Shown in pieces: positions 28,602 to 37,661 of a stretch of 64,000 bases of DNA. The notes under the pieces are model-generated. The model was not told the origin of the DNA. It was given only the letters and a program-made list of their open reading frames with translations, and did no database searches. Position numbers and translations under genes: made by a program. The stretch covers positions 124,001 to 188,000 of the forward strand of contig NZ_FREX01000002.1 in assembly GCF_900143565.1 (NCBI RefSeq). The letters run 5' to 3'. The stretch is from Pseudovibrio sp. Alg231-02 (GTDB taxonomy: Bacteria; Pseudomonadota; Alphaproteobacteria; Rhizobiales; Stappiaceae). The number at the start of each line of letters is the position of its first letter. Positions within the stretch are counted from its first letter, which is position 1.

Positions 28602-29056
28602 CGCTGCTCTCTTTTCGTCGCGCGTTGCAACCCTGCCTAGCTCACCTTTGCATCATACTCGGTTTTAAAAAAGGCGATCCCTAGCAAATTTATAGGCCTG
28701 TACTTTTCAGCAATAGGCTGACTATGCAGGCAGAAGTGCAATGCAAGGCGCGAAAGCCAGTTTCAAAATGTTTTGATATGATCGGGGTCAGAGCATCCCT
28801 GGGTTATAGTTTGGTTGGCTCTACCCTAACGGCATTTCTGTGAACAGATAGTGAGTCTGAGGGCTGAGATTCCGTTTGCCCCTGAGAATTGAGAGCATTG
28901 CGCCCTTAATGGAGACCACCAATGACGTCTCTTATTTTGCTGCGTCGATGCTTATCGCAAAGGTATAACTTGGCGCGGGCTTTGAGGGAGGGTAGCGTTA
29001 GAGCTTGCGTGACACCATATTACCCCAATAGTGGTGTGTTCCGATGTATTGGTAGA
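28602..29056. other. Divergent intergenic region between moxR and the DUF1285 gene
   Basis: About 450 bp including the disputed upstream part of the DUF1285 reading frame. No hairpin terminator or convincing promoter pair found; both flanking operons must start from here. Confidence 0.4.
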
Positions 29057-29677
29057 ATGACCGTGGTGAGCGAATTAACAGAAAAGAGCATTCCGGAAAT
29101 CAACGAGATGCCGAAAGGTCTTCAGGCTTTGATTTCGCGTGCGGGAAAGTCCAAAAGCCTGCCTCCTATCCATCTTTGGAACCCGGAGTTCTGTGGTGAT
29201 CTGGATATGCAGATCAAACGGGATGGATCCTGGTATTACATGGGCACGCCCATTCTGCGTGAGGCTCTGGTGCATCTGTTTTCGACTGTGTTGAAGCAGG
29301 AAGAAGATGGGAAGTACTACCTTGTAACGCCCGTTGAGAAGATTGGCCTAACCGTTGAAGATGCGCCGTTTGTAGGCGTGGAAATGGATATTCACCAGCA
29401 GGACGGAGAGCAGGTGATCACCATCCGGACCAATTGCGGTGACGTTGTTGAAGCTGGGCCAGACAATCCTATCCGTTTTGTACAGCAGGAAGAAGATGGC
29501 GGGCTGAAGCCTTACATCCTTGTGCGTGATCGGTTGGAAGCGTTGTTTGCGCGGACACTGGTTCATGAGCTCGCGCCGCATTTGCAAGAGCGTGAAGGCG
29601 AGGGTGGACGGGTTGTTGGCATTGAAAGCCATGGCGCATTCTTCGTGGTGGATACGGTCCAGAACCTTGGATTTTAG
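29057..29677 (+). CDS. DUF1285 domain protein
   Basis: 206 residues from the ATG at 29057. DUF1285 features include PPIHLWNPEFCGDLDMQIKR, the DGSWYYMGTPILREALV block and YYLVTPVEKIGLTVEDAPF. An in-frame ATG at 28922 has the better ribosome binding site (GGAG) but would add 45 residues without family character, so the start is ambiguous. Function of the family unknown. First gene of the run DUF1285, Nudix, DUF6111, cca, DUF1284. Confidence 0.82.
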   Translation: MTVVSELTEKSIPEINEMPKGLQALISRAGKSKSLPPIHLWNPEFCGDLDMQIKRDGSWYYMGTPILREALVHLFSTVLKQEEDGKYYLVTPVEKIGLTVEDAPFVGVEMDIHQQDGEQVITIRTNCGDVVEAGPDNPIRFVQQEEDGGLKPYILVRDRLEALFARTLVHELAPHLQEREGEGGRVVGIESHGAFFVVDTVQNLGF

Positions 29678-29704
29678 GAAGAGACATTAGGACGGCGTAT
29701 TATC

Positions 29705-30325
29705 TTGTCTGAGTTTACAGCAGAGAATTTCAGATCTCGGGTGATGGACCGGTTGGCCGGTCAAGCCCATGAGCCTGCAGGAGATCACATCCTCAATCCG
29801 GATATTCCTGATTATGGTGAGGATCTGGAGCAGGTACGGGATGCTGCTGTTCTGATCGGTATTGTTGACCGGGGGACAGAGGCGTCCATTCTTTTAACCC
29901 AGCGTACTGCGCACCTGCGTTCTCATGCTGGGCAGATTGCGTTTCCTGGTGGCAAAATTGATGAGGATGATGACGGGCCTGTGGGTGCAGCCTTGCGAGA
30001 GGCGCACGAAGAAGTTGGCCTGGACTCTGACTTAGTAGAGATTTTAGGTGATCTTGGCGATTACTACACGGGCTCCGGGTATCGGGTCGTGCCGGTTCTT
30101 GCGACAGTCAAACCTCCGTTGATCCTCTCTCCCAATCCGGCAGAGGTGGATGAAGTATTTGAAGTGCCTTTGTCTTTTCTGATGAACCCTGAGAACCACC
30201 AGAAAAAAAGCGGAGAATTCAGAGGCAAAACGCGCTACTATTATGCCATGCCGTTTGAGCAGCGTTACATATGGGGTGTCACCGCTGGCATCCTGCGCGT
30301 GCTTTACAATAGGGTTTATGCCTGA
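29705..30325 (+). CDS. CoA pyrophosphatase-like Nudix hydrolase
   Basis: 206 residues. The Nudix box reads GGKIDEDDDGPVGAALREAHEEVGL and is preceded by RSHAGQIAFP, which with the LTQRTAHLRSHAGQ block matches the NudL/COG0494 CoA-diphosphatase signature. Probably cleaves CoA or its derivatives to phosphopantetheine. The start codon is TTG. Its stop overlaps the next start by one base, so it is coupled with the DUF6111 gene. Confidence 0.85.
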   Translation: MSEFTAENFRSRVMDRLAGQAHEPAGDHILNPDIPDYGEDLEQVRDAAVLIGIVDRGTEASILLTQRTAHLRSHAGQIAFPGGKIDEDDDGPVGAALREAHEEVGLDSDLVEILGDLGDYYTGSGYRVVPVLATVKPPLILSPNPAEVDEVFEVPLSFLMNPENHQKKSGEFRGKTRYYYAMPFEQRYIWGVTAGILRVLYNRVYA

Positions 30326-30597
30326 TGATACGAATGCTCCTGACACATGGGTTGTTGTTCTTTGTTCCTTTTATCGCCTACGCGGTGTGGGTGATGGTGG
30401 TACGTAAGGCAAAGAAAGACAAGCGATTTCGCGATGGCCCGATGTTGTGGTTGAGCATCAGCGGAATAGCTCTTGTCATCGCCAGCCTGATGCTGCTTGC
30501 AGAAACAAGCCGCGCACCTCTTGGCTCGCAATACAGACCAGCGCAAGTGGTGGATGGTGAGTTCGTTCCAGGTGGATACGAGACACCTCAAAAATGA
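30325..30597 (+). CDS. DUF6111 small membrane protein
   Basis: 90 residues with two membrane helices (about 6-26 and 42-60) separated by a basic loop RKAKKDKRFR. The C-terminal tail RAPLGSQYRPAQVVDGEFVP is typical of the DUF6111 family. It lies between the Nudix and cca genes with overlapping codons on both sides. Function unknown. Confidence 0.8.
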   Translation: MIRMLLTHGLLFFVPFIAYAVWVMVVRKAKKDKRFRDGPMLWLSISGIALVIASLMLLAETSRAPLGSQYRPAQVVDGEFVPGGYETPQK

Positions 30598-31814
30598 CTA
30601 GATTACAACAGAGCGGCTGGCTGGACAGTGCTGCTGTTCAGCGGGCTTTTGACGTTCTGGAACAAGACGGTGATGTTGCGCGTGCCGTTGGTGGAACTGT
30701 GCGCAATTCCCTACTTGGTGAAGTGGTGGATGATGTTGATATCGCCTGCACTGCCTTGCCGGATGTGGTGCTTGCCAGAGCGGAAGCTGCTGGTGTCAAA
30801 GCCATCCCAACTGGTGTTGACCATGGAACGGTGACGCTGGTTATTGAGCGCCAGCCAATTGAAGTGACCTGTCTGCGTGAGGATATTGAAACGCACGGAC
30901 GCCATGCGACGGTTAAGTTTGGGCGGAACTGGACGAAAGACGCGCAGCGTCGCGATTTCACAATGAATGCGCTCTACGTGGACCGTCATGGTGAACTGTT
31001 TGATCCGCTGGGCGGTCTGGATGACTGCCTCAACCGGCATCTGCGGTTCATTGGAGATGCGCGTGCGCGTATTCGCGAAGATTATCTGCGGATCCTACGG
31101 TTCTTCCGGTTCTTTGCGACTTACGGGCAAGGGGAGATCAATGCGGATGGGTATGCTGCCTGTATTGAGCTGAAAGATGGCCTTTCTCACCTTTCCAAGG
31201 AGCGTATCACCAAGGAAGTTCTGAGAACGCTGTCTGCACCGCGTGCTCTCGATTCTTTGCTTCTGATGGAGCAGGGCGGAATATTGCAGCTCATTTTGGG
31301 TGGAGAGGCTGCGAGCTCTCGTTTGGCGCGCCTTTTGGACCTTGATGATTTGCCTGAGGCAGCTCTCCAGTCAGTGTTACGGCTTGGTGGTGTTGCGGGG
31401 CCGAAAGTTGCTGAGCGCCTGCGCCTTTCTAATGCGCAAAAGAAGCAGATTGAGGTTGCTGCTGATATTGCAGAAGCTTTGCGTTTACACGGGCAGAGCA
31501 AGCAGCAGTTGAAAGCGTTGTTGGTTGCTCACGGTACAGATGCTGTTGTTGATGGTGTTTTGACTGCCTGGATGAGCGACATCGTGCAGAGTGAGGCGGA
31601 GCTGAAAGAGCTGCTGGCCTTTGCGCAGAACTGGGTGATACCGAATTTTCCGTTGACTGGCAAAATGATGCTTGCCGGCGGTATTCCTGCCGGACCTGAT
31701 ATGGGTAAGGCGATGCGGCTGGCACAGCAGATCTGGGCTGATGCGGATTATCAGCAATCTGCTGAAAGTTTGCTGGAACAGGTGAAAGTGCTGCTGGCTG
31801 ATGAGGTGAAGTGA
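30594..31814 (+). CDS. cca: CCA-adding tRNA nucleotidyltransferase
   Basis: 406 residues of the class II poly(A) polymerase/CCA family. The head domain has GGTVRNSLLG and the metal-binding DDVDIACT, then VDHGTVTL, a central RRDFTMNALYVD motif and RIREDYLRILRFFRFFATYG. Repairs or adds 3'-CCA to tRNAs. Start overlaps the upstream stop by 4 bp (ATGA). Confidence 0.92.
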   Translation: MTRLQQSGWLDSAAVQRAFDVLEQDGDVARAVGGTVRNSLLGEVVDDVDIACTALPDVVLARAEAAGVKAIPTGVDHGTVTLVIERQPIEVTCLREDIETHGRHATVKFGRNWTKDAQRRDFTMNALYVDRHGELFDPLGGLDDCLNRHLRFIGDARARIREDYLRILRFFRFFATYGQGEINADGYAACIELKDGLSHLSKERITKEVLRTLSAPRALDSLLLMEQGGILQLILGGEAASSRLARLLDLDDLPEAALQSVLRLGGVAGPKVAERLRLSNAQKKQIEVAADIAEALRLHGQSKQQLKALLVAHGTDAVVDGVLTAWMSDIVQSEAELKELLAFAQNWVIPNFPLTGKMMLAGGIPAGPDMGKAMRLAQQIWADADYQQSAESLLEQVKVLLADEVK

Positions 31815-31816
31815 TC

Positions 31817-32254
31817 ATGAGTGTTAAGCTGCGTGGTCATCACTTGCTATGCGTGCTTACATTTATTGGACACGGCTATTCTCCTGCGTTTTCCAAGAAC
31901 TATGAGGCTGTGGTGAAGCGCCTGAATGCGGGAGAGGCTGCCCTATTGGTTGAGGGGCCAGATGAGATTTGTGCGGTTCTGATCAGTGAAGAAGAGCAGC
32001 CGCATTGTTTTAATTGCAGTGTGGTGGAGCGTGATAAAGCGGCTGTGACGTTGCTCTCTCGTCTGCTTGGGACTGAACTGCGTGTTGGTGATGAGCTTGT
32101 GCTGAGTTCGCATTTGGTCACCAAGATGCGGAAAGCATATGCTGAGGGTGTTTTTAAGAAGGCCTGCCAAAACTGCGAGTGGGTGGAGTTTTGTGATGAA
32201 ATCTCCTCATCTGGCTTTGAAAAAGTCCATCTTCGCAATCCAATGAAACTCTGA
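31817..32254 (+). CDS. DUF1284 domain protein
   Basis: 145 residues from the ATG at 31817, with GAGGTGAAG upstream. Contains KLRGHHLLCVLTFIGHGYS, the DUF1284 signature, and cysteines in PHCFNC and CQNCEWVEFC that could bind metal. Family function unknown. Follows cca by overlap or a few bases. Confidence 0.82.
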   Translation: MSVKLRGHHLLCVLTFIGHGYSPAFSKNYEAVVKRLNAGEAALLVEGPDEICAVLISEEEQPHCFNCSVVERDKAAVTLLSRLLGTELRVGDELVLSSHLVTKMRKAYAEGVFKKACQNCEWVEFCDEISSSGFEKVHLRNPMKL

Positions 32255-32281
32255 AGTCGTTTGCCTTTGTTTTGAGGGACT

Positions 32282-32359
32282 TAAGCTGCTTCAGCATTTT
32301 TCATTGGCGCGTATTCTTGTCTGAAAACCGGCTTCCACTTTTCGGGGATGCACTTTGGT
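32282..32359. repeat. Dispersed palindromic repeat, copy A (degenerate)
   Basis: The segment contains CTGAAAACCGGCTTCCACTT and TTCGGGGATG with the same order as copies at 33557 and 42603. It has lost the first hairpin arm. It lies in the leader of the Tim44-like gene. Confidence 0.65.
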
Positions 32360-32427
32360 CTTCAAATTTTAACAGAATGCCCCCATATGGAGGGCAACAT
32401 GAGTTTAAGGGCAGGTTTAGGGGTTAC

Positions 32428-33480
32428 ATGCTTGCATTGAATAAGTTTCCAAAGTTTCTCACACTCTTGGTGTTTTCGATCGGTCTGATTTTTGTGACGG
32501 CTGACTTTGCAGAGGCAAAGCGTGGGTTCAGTTTCGGTAGCCGCGGTTCACGCAGTTACTCTGCTCCAAAAGCGACCAAGACCGCACCAAAGACGGCTCC
32601 GGTTCAGCGGACCATGACACCTAACAACGGCACCAACACTGGTGCGCAGCAGCAGAATGCCGCGGCAGCCTCCAAGGCAGCTGCAGGCCAGCGCCGTGGT
32701 TTGTTTGGCGGTGGTTTCCTCGGGTCTATGCTCGGTGGTCTGGCACTTGGCGGATTGCTGGGCATGCTGTTCGGTTCCGGGTTCGGCGGTATGGCCGGGT
32801 TATTCGGCATGATCATGCAGGTGTTGCTGATCGGCGGTGGTATCATGTTGTTGATGCGGTTCTTGCGGGGACGCCAACAGCCACAGGCCGCTGGTGCTGC
32901 CCATGGATACCAGCAGGAGCCACAGCAGAACCAGTCGTTCAGCTTTAATGATGCGGGCGCGCAGGATGCGCCGCGTCGTTCAGGATCTTCTGGCATTCCG
33001 AACACCGGTTTTGGTGGTGGTCAGGCGCCTCAGTTTGAAGAAAAGCCTGTCTTTTCTACCGAAGCGGATGATGAAATCGGACTGACTGCGGATGACTTTG
33101 ATGCCTTTGAAGCGCTGCTGACAACCGTCTGGACTGCTTATGGCTCTGAGGATTACGGTAAGATCCGCGAAATCGCGACGCCTGAAATCATGGGCTACTT
33201 TGCTGAGGAACTGGGCAAGGCTGCGTCCAACGGTCTTGTCAATGAAGTGCGCGGCATCAAGCTGCTTCAGGGTGATCTGAGTGAAGCATGGCGTGAAGGC
33301 GACAAGGACTATGCGTCTGTCGCAATGCGCTATGAGGCCATTGATGTGATGCGTGAGCGGGCCAACAACAAAGTGGTTGAAGGCAATCCGGATGTACCGG
33401 AAGAGCGGACAGAGATCTGGTCGTTTGTTCGTGATGCCGGTGAGAGCTGGAAGCTCTCAGCTATTCAACAAGCTGATTAA
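32428..33480 (+). CDS. Tim44-like domain protein
   Basis: 350 residues from the ATG at 32428; earlier in-frame starts run through the repeat at 32282-32359 and are unlikely. An N-terminal signal or anchor (about 8-28, cleaved after FAEA) is followed by a basic, Ser-rich segment, a glycine-rich double membrane region (GGFLGSMLGGLALGG and MIMQVLLIGGGIMLLMRFL) and a C-terminal Tim44 domain from about 230 (DDFDAFEALLTTVWTAYG, then RTEIWSFVRD). Envelope protein of unknown role. Confidence 0.85.
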   Translation: MLALNKFPKFLTLLVFSIGLIFVTADFAEAKRGFSFGSRGSRSYSAPKATKTAPKTAPVQRTMTPNNGTNTGAQQQNAAAASKAAAGQRRGLFGGGFLGSMLGGLALGGLLGMLFGSGFGGMAGLFGMIMQVLLIGGGIMLLMRFLRGRQQPQAAGAAHGYQQEPQQNQSFSFNDAGAQDAPRRSGSSGIPNTGFGGGQAPQFEEKPVFSTEADDEIGLTADDFDAFEALLTTVWTAYGSEDYGKIREIATPEIMGYFAEELGKAASNGLVNEVRGIKLLQGDLSEAWREGDKDYASVAMRYEAIDVMRERANNKVVEGNPDVPEERTEIWSFVRDAGESWKLSAIQQAD

Positions 33481-33501
33481 TCAGAGCAGATAATAGAAAT
33501 T

Positions 33502-33533
33502 GGAAAGGGGCCTCATGGGCCCCTTTCTCTTTA
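33502..33533 (+). terminator. Rho-independent terminator after the Tim44-like gene
   Basis: GAAAGGGGCC / GGCCCCTTTC, perfect 10-bp arms with a 5-nt loop and a T-rich tail, 22 bp after the stop. Confidence 0.9.
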
Positions 33534-33556
33534 ATGGTTCGATGGGTCTTGTGCTG

Positions 33557-33662
33557 CTAAAGCAATTCGCGTTTAGCTGAAACGCTTGATCTGCTTTAGC
33601 TTTTGCTTTTGCGTATCTATCTCCGAAAACCGATAGGCACTTTTTTTGGAGATACGCTTTAG
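33557..33662. repeat. Dispersed double-hairpin repeat, copy B
   Basis: 106 bp. The first module begins CTAAAGCAATTCGCG and ends CTGCTTTAG; the second runs GCGTATCT, CCGAAAACCG, TTTTGGAG, ATACGC. It shares layout and length with copy C at 42603. The stop codon of ohr (33659-33661) lies inside its last bases. Confidence 0.85.
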
Positions 33663-34090
33663 GTTGCGACAGAAAGCTTTACATCGATGTTGTTGCGGGT
33701 TGCGTTGGAATATGGGCAGACCTCATGCGCTGCAGCGACGAGTTCTTCTGCCTTGGCTTTGTCCATGCCCGGTACGGTAACAGCCAGAGCAATTTCCAGA
33801 CCGAAACCACCTTCGGAGCGTGGGCCAATGCCAACGGTTGATTCTACATTTACGTCAGCAGGCAGAGCGATGTCAGACTGCTGAGACGCTACAAACTTCA
33901 TAGCTCCGATGAAACATGCGGCGTATCCAGCAGCGAAGAGCTGTTCTGGATTGTTGCCTTCTCCACCTGCACCACCCAGTTCTTTTGGGGTTGCAAGTGT
34001 CAGTTCCAGAGCTCCGTCCTTTGTTTTTGCAGTGCCGTCCCGGCCACCGGTAGCAACTGCGCTTGTTTCATAAAGAACGTTAACTGGCAT
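33659..34090 (-). CDS. ohr: Organic hydroperoxide resistance protein Ohr
   Basis: 143 residues of the OsmC/Ohr family. The two redox cysteines are Cys59 (in GYAACF) and Cys125 (in [11 protein letters not shown]), and the N-terminal Arg17 is present. It reduces organic and fatty-acid hydroperoxides using lipoylated proteins. Divergent from ohrR, with OhrR-like palindromes between them. The C-terminal codons enter a dispersed repeat. Confidence 0.95.
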   Translation of the reverse strand: MPVNVLYETSAVATGGRDGTAKTKDGALELTLATPKELGGAGGEGNNPEQLFAAGYAACFIGAMKFVASQQSDIALPADVNVESTVGIGPRSEGGFGLEIALAVTVPGMDKAKAEELVAAAHEVCPYSNATRNNIDVKLSVAT

Positions 34091-34115
34091 TTGGTATTCC
34101 TCGTTGTTGTTATGT

Positions 34116-34127
34116 ATCGTGCACGAT
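34116..34127. promoter_or_regulatory. Probable OhrR operator 1
   Basis: Perfect palindrome ATCGTGCACGAT, 26 bp upstream of the ohr start codon. A near copy lies at 34189. Confidence 0.6.
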
Positions 34128-34188
34128 TAAATCCTATGCGATATAGTTAAGAAGAAATGTGGGGTGCTGTCAATCAAAACGTGAATTA

Positions 34189-34200
34189 ATCGTGTGCGAT
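34189..34200. promoter_or_regulatory. Probable OhrR operator 2
   Basis: ATCGTGTGCGAT, the same palindrome with one changed centre, upstream of ohrR. A weaker half-match, ATCCTATGCGAT, is at 34131-34142. The arrangement fits control of both ohr and ohrR. Confidence 0.55.
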
Positions 34201-34271
34201 TTAGTTTGACGGCTTTTATATTGATGGGTAGAACGAGGAAAGAGGATGTTACTCAGGACTGGAATACGGTG

Positions 34272-34742
34272 ATGGCCGAAAAGAAATCTGAAGAATTTCA
34301 AGGCTTTGGTTTAGATCAGCATTTGTGCTTTGCCATCTATAAGGCCAACCACGCCTTCAATCGGTTTTATAAACCGGTGATGAAGAAGCTTGGGGTCACG
34401 TATCCGCAGTACATCACTTTGCTTGCTCTTTTGGAAAAAGACCATCAGCGCGTCTCCGAGTTGGGGGAGCGCTTGTTCCTTGAGTCGAACACTCTGACAC
34501 CGTTGCTTAAGCGCCTTGAAGAAATGGGCTTTCTTGCTCGTGCGCGCTCCAAAGAAGATGAGCGGCAGGTTATTGTTAGCCTGACGAAAGAAGGGCGTGA
34601 TTTGAGTGATGGCGTGATTGACGTACAGCACTGCGCCTTTTCCAATCTGGATGTGCCGGTAGAAACCATTGGCCAACTGGTTGAGCAGCTTAATGACATT
34701 CAGGAGATGTTGACGGAAGCCAAAGAGAAGGTTTCCAGCTAA
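34272..34742 (+). CDS. ohrR: MarR-type peroxide sensor OhrR
   Basis: 156 residues from the ATG at 34272; an in-frame start at 34224 remains possible. The peroxide-sensing Cys19 sits in DQHLCFAIYKANHAF, and Cys121 is placed as in two-cysteine OhrR proteins. The winged helix contains VSELGERLFLESNTLTPLLK, followed by a wing with RSKEDERQV. It should repress ohr until oxidised. Confidence 0.92.
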   Translation: MAEKKSEEFQGFGLDQHLCFAIYKANHAFNRFYKPVMKKLGVTYPQYITLLALLEKDHQRVSELGERLFLESNTLTPLLKRLEEMGFLARARSKEDERQVIVSLTKEGRDLSDGVIDVQHCAFSNLDVPVETIGQLVEQLNDIQEMLTEAKEKVSS

Positions 34743-34745
34743 AGA

Positions 34746-35228
34746 TCAGCTGTCGGGCAGCATCGCTTTTTCAAAGGGATCGCGGCCATGCTGATCATAC
34801 AGGCAGCACAGGTCCTGCACTTCTTCCTTTAACAAGACAAACTGAGAAAAGCCGACGAGCTCTCCGTCAATATGGATTGGGGAGACGGTGACGAGAATGG
34901 GGGTGGTTCCGTATGGATTGGCCACATAACGCACCGGGTCTTTGCGGCCATCTTTGAACAGCTGCAGCATGGCATCAAACCGCGGGTTGGTGATGGCGCG
35001 GCGGTGGTTTTTTTTTACGTTGTGCCCGATGTGCCCGATGTGGCGGGGCTGGCGATCCAGATTTTCTGAAGCCCATTTGTTGTAGTAGAGCAGCTTGCCG
35101 TCTTTATCGATGATGGTGACACCGATACCTGCTTCCTCCAGCAAGCGGTCAGCCCAGCCCGACAGTCTCCACGCTTCCAGAATGCGTTGTTCAGTGACTT
35201 CCGGCAGTTCGCTCTTGTTGTCAGTCAT
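34746..35228 (-). CDS. Single PAS-domain protein
   Basis: 160 residues. One PAS domain spans about 25-140 (AGIGVTIIDKDGKLLYYNKW, RYVANPYG and VTVSPIHIDGELVGFSQFV). There is no kinase, cyclase or DNA-binding domain. A basic HNVKKNHRRAI segment and a CC pair near the end could contact a cofactor. Convergent with ohrR. Likely a small sensor working with a partner elsewhere. Confidence 0.75.
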   Translation of the reverse strand: MTDNKSELPEVTEQRILEAWRLSGWADRLLEEAGIGVTIIDKDGKLLYYNKWASENLDRQPRHIGHIGHNVKKNHRRAITNPRFDAMLQLFKDGRKDPVRYVANPYGTTPILVTVSPIHIDGELVGFSQFVLLKEEVQDLCCLYDQHGRDPFEKAMLPDS

Positions 35229-35308
35229 GTCTGCTTACTCGCTGTTCGCCTAAACCTTAGCGAAGGCGAGTAAGCAATTGCTTTCAGAAATACTCGGGTT
35301 TTCCCAAG

Positions 35309-36292
35309 CTATGAGAATGCGGCTGCCGTCTTGAACTTGCGCTGGCGCGCCCAGAGAATGCCCAGTGAACCCGCCGTCATGATAACGCCTGCCAGAATGG
35401 CGATTGGATCTAGTAATGTCTGAGGCAGATAGCCAGCTTTGTCGGCGATGAGCTCAAACAGCAATGAGGTGAACGGCAGGGCGGCGATTGTGGCAACGTA
35501 GTTCTGACTGCCAACCAGATTAATCGCCTGCATGGACAGGAACATGGACACACCGCGCAGGGTTATGCCGACACAAATGGCCGCGAGCCACATGGTTGGG
35601 CTCCAGACCTGTGTCAGGTCGATGAGCGGCAGGTTGCTGGTCCAGTCCGTTGCTTGCTGTGTTGCTGCAGGGCCATCGGTGATGAGAGAGAGGGCGGCGA
35701 GGGCGATGAGCATGATCAGTGCGCTGGCCACCAGCATGACACCGCTGAGCGAGGCACGTTCTTTCAGATCATCTCCCTGATTTTGCGGGTGGAATTCAGC
35801 GATAATAACGGAGGCAACCACTGCAAATTCTGAGAAGATCATCAGATAGACGGCGGGGTTGGAGTAGGTGCCTTCCAGCGAGGAGATCAGTAGAACAACG
35901 CCAAGAATAATGGTCAGATGACCGGGCAGTTCCAGAGCGGTGGGGAGCCGGAAAAACAAGAGAGCAAAGGCGAGCGCTGAAAACGGAACGGAGACAAGGC
36001 CGAAAAAGCCTGCGTTTGCCGCACTTATGTACAGCAGTGAGGCTGTGAAACAGGCAGCAGAGAGGACGCGGGCAACCCCGTAGGCCCAGGTGTAAGGGCT
36101 CTTGAGCGCATCCATTGTTGCGCCCAGCTTTCGGCTGATGGCGATGAGGAACAGGCCGCCAAACATCAGCTGAATGATAGTGAAGATCCATGGATCAAGA
36201 TTGTAAGTAAGCAGCAAGCCTTTGCTTATGACAATCAGAAACGCCCAGCTTACCATGGTGGCAAGGCAGACAATCAAGCCCTTGGGGGTCAA
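35309..36292 (-). CDS. EamA/DMT family transporter
   Basis: 327 residues with about ten hydrophobic segments arranged as two EamA repeats, the drug/metabolite transporter fold. The second half begins near residue 160. An inner-membrane exporter or importer of a small metabolite; substrate not evident. Starts 2 bp after the ATPase gene that lies upstream, so the two are co-transcribed. Confidence 0.85.
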   Translation of the reverse strand: MTPKGLIVCLATMVSWAFLIVISKGLLLTYNLDPWIFTIIQLMFGGLFLIAISRKLGATMDALKSPYTWAYGVARVLSAACFTASLLYISAANAGFFGLVSVPFSALAFALLFFRLPTALELPGHLTIILGVVLLISSLEGTYSNPAVYLMIFSEFAVVASVIIAEFHPQNQGDDLKERASLSGVMLVASALIMLIALAALSLITDGPAATQQATDWTSNLPLIDLTQVWSPTMWLAAICVGITLRGVSMFLSMQAINLVGSQNYVATIAALPFTSLLFELIADKAGYLPQTLLDPIAILAGVIMTAGSLGILWARQRKFKTAAAFS

Positions 36293-36294
36293 AC

Positions 36295-37419
36295 TTAGTA
36301 CTCCTCTCCGACGAATTCGCCGGTGATTTTCAGGCCATCAATTCCGGTCTGGCCGTTTTCTTTATAAATGCGCCTTGGGTATGCCCCTGCATGATTGGCA
36401 ATATGATCAGCAAGTTGCTCAGAATGTGTGACGAGCCAGATCTGGCTGCGCTCTGAGGCTTTGGCAATGACTTTGGCGAGTGGTTCCAGCAAGTCAGGGT
36501 GCAGGCTGGCTTCGGGTTCGTTGAGGGCAATGAAGGAGGGCAGGCGGTAGGACAACATAGCGCCAAGCAGCGCGAGATATTGCAATGTGCCGTCCGACAG
36601 TTCCTGAGAAGGGAACGGGCGGCGGATTTCCGGTGTTTGTAATGCGAAGCGGCAATCCTGCCCGTTAGCCTCGATGATCAGCTTGCTGTTGGGGAAGGCA
36701 TCATCGACCGCTTCCTGGAGATAGAAGGTGTCCTTGCGGATTTCCTTCAGTGTTGCGAAAACTGCAGCGAGATCGTTGCCATCTGATGAGAGCGTTGGGG
36801 TAGTGACATTGGGGCTTGGACGACGTAACAGGCTGTCCCGGTCACTGCGGAAGGTGTGGTAGAAACGCCAGTCTGCAATTGCGCGGCGGACCAGATCCAA
36901 CTCCGGAAACTGGCTGCCATCTCGAATGCTGGCGAGGGCCGTCTCGGAAGGCAAAAGCTCGTTGTCGTAGGTTACTTTGCTGCCGTTGCTGGCGCGCAGA
37001 AAGGCACTTGGGCCTTTGCGGTTCATCAGCATGACAGACTTGGAGCCTGTCAGAAGGTTTAGTTCTTCTTCTCTCACCATGGTCTCATAGGGCAGGGCGG
37101 GATCAGAGATCGGGTTGGGCAGGCCCAGCTGGATGCGGTAAGAAAGATCCCCCAGATCGGCACGCAGGATGATGCGCTTCTTTTCGTGGGTTTTCAGGTC
37201 ACCTGCCCACATGACGCTGTCTACGCCGCCTTCCTCTGAAACGGCGCGGGTGATACGGCCCAGTGCGGCTTGCTGCAGAAGTTCAAGTGACTTGTAGAGG
37301 TTGGTTTTACCGACGCCATTGTTGCCGACAAACACGTTGACGGCACCAACTCGCATGAACAGCTTATGTACGGATCGGTAATTCTCAATACCGATCGCCG
37401 AGAGAGGGGGCATAGACAT
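36295..37419 (-). CDS. RecF-like AAA family ATPase
   Basis: 374 residues from the ATG at 37419 (37413 is also possible; neither has a good ribosome binding site). The Walker A GNNGVGKT begins near residue 30 and is preceded by IGIENYRSVHKLF. The signature-like SDGTLQYLALLGAML, Walker B PSFIALNEPEASLHP and switch His in WLVTHSEQLADHI place it in the AAA_21/OLD-like single-subunit ABC-ATPase class. No nuclease domain is attached. Role unknown. Confidence 0.82.
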   Translation of the reverse strand: MSMPPLSAIGIENYRSVHKLFMRVGAVNVFVGNNGVGKTNLYKSLELLQQAALGRITRAVSEEGGVDSVMWAGDLKTHEKKRIILRADLGDLSYRIQLGLPNPISDPALPYETMVREEELNLLTGSKSVMLMNRKGPSAFLRASNGSKVTYDNELLPSETALASIRDGSQFPELDLVRRAIADWRFYHTFRSDRDSLLRRPSPNVTTPTLSSDGNDLAAVFATLKEIRKDTFYLQEAVDDAFPNSKLIIEANGQDCRFALQTPEIRRPFPSQELSDGTLQYLALLGAMLSYRLPSFIALNEPEASLHPDLLEPLAKVIAKASERSQIWLVTHSEQLADHIANHAGAYPRRIYKENGQTGIDGLKITGEFVGEEY

Positions 37420-37661
37420 CTGGTGAAACTTTTTTGATATATCTTCGGTAGGTATGGTTGAGAATAAGCAGGTTGACTCACGAATGTAAATTGAACCGCG
37501 GCGTTCATGCACCGGAAATTCACGTTTTGTTCGCCTGTGGTTGATGAAGCCCTGTGCTTCATGGCAGGGTTGTCCAAACTGCTTTATGGTTTCGTTGTCG
37601 TGTGTTCTCGCCTGAGAAGGATCGTTCCTTTTTCAGGACTGCGCTTGAGAGGTAAGTGTCA

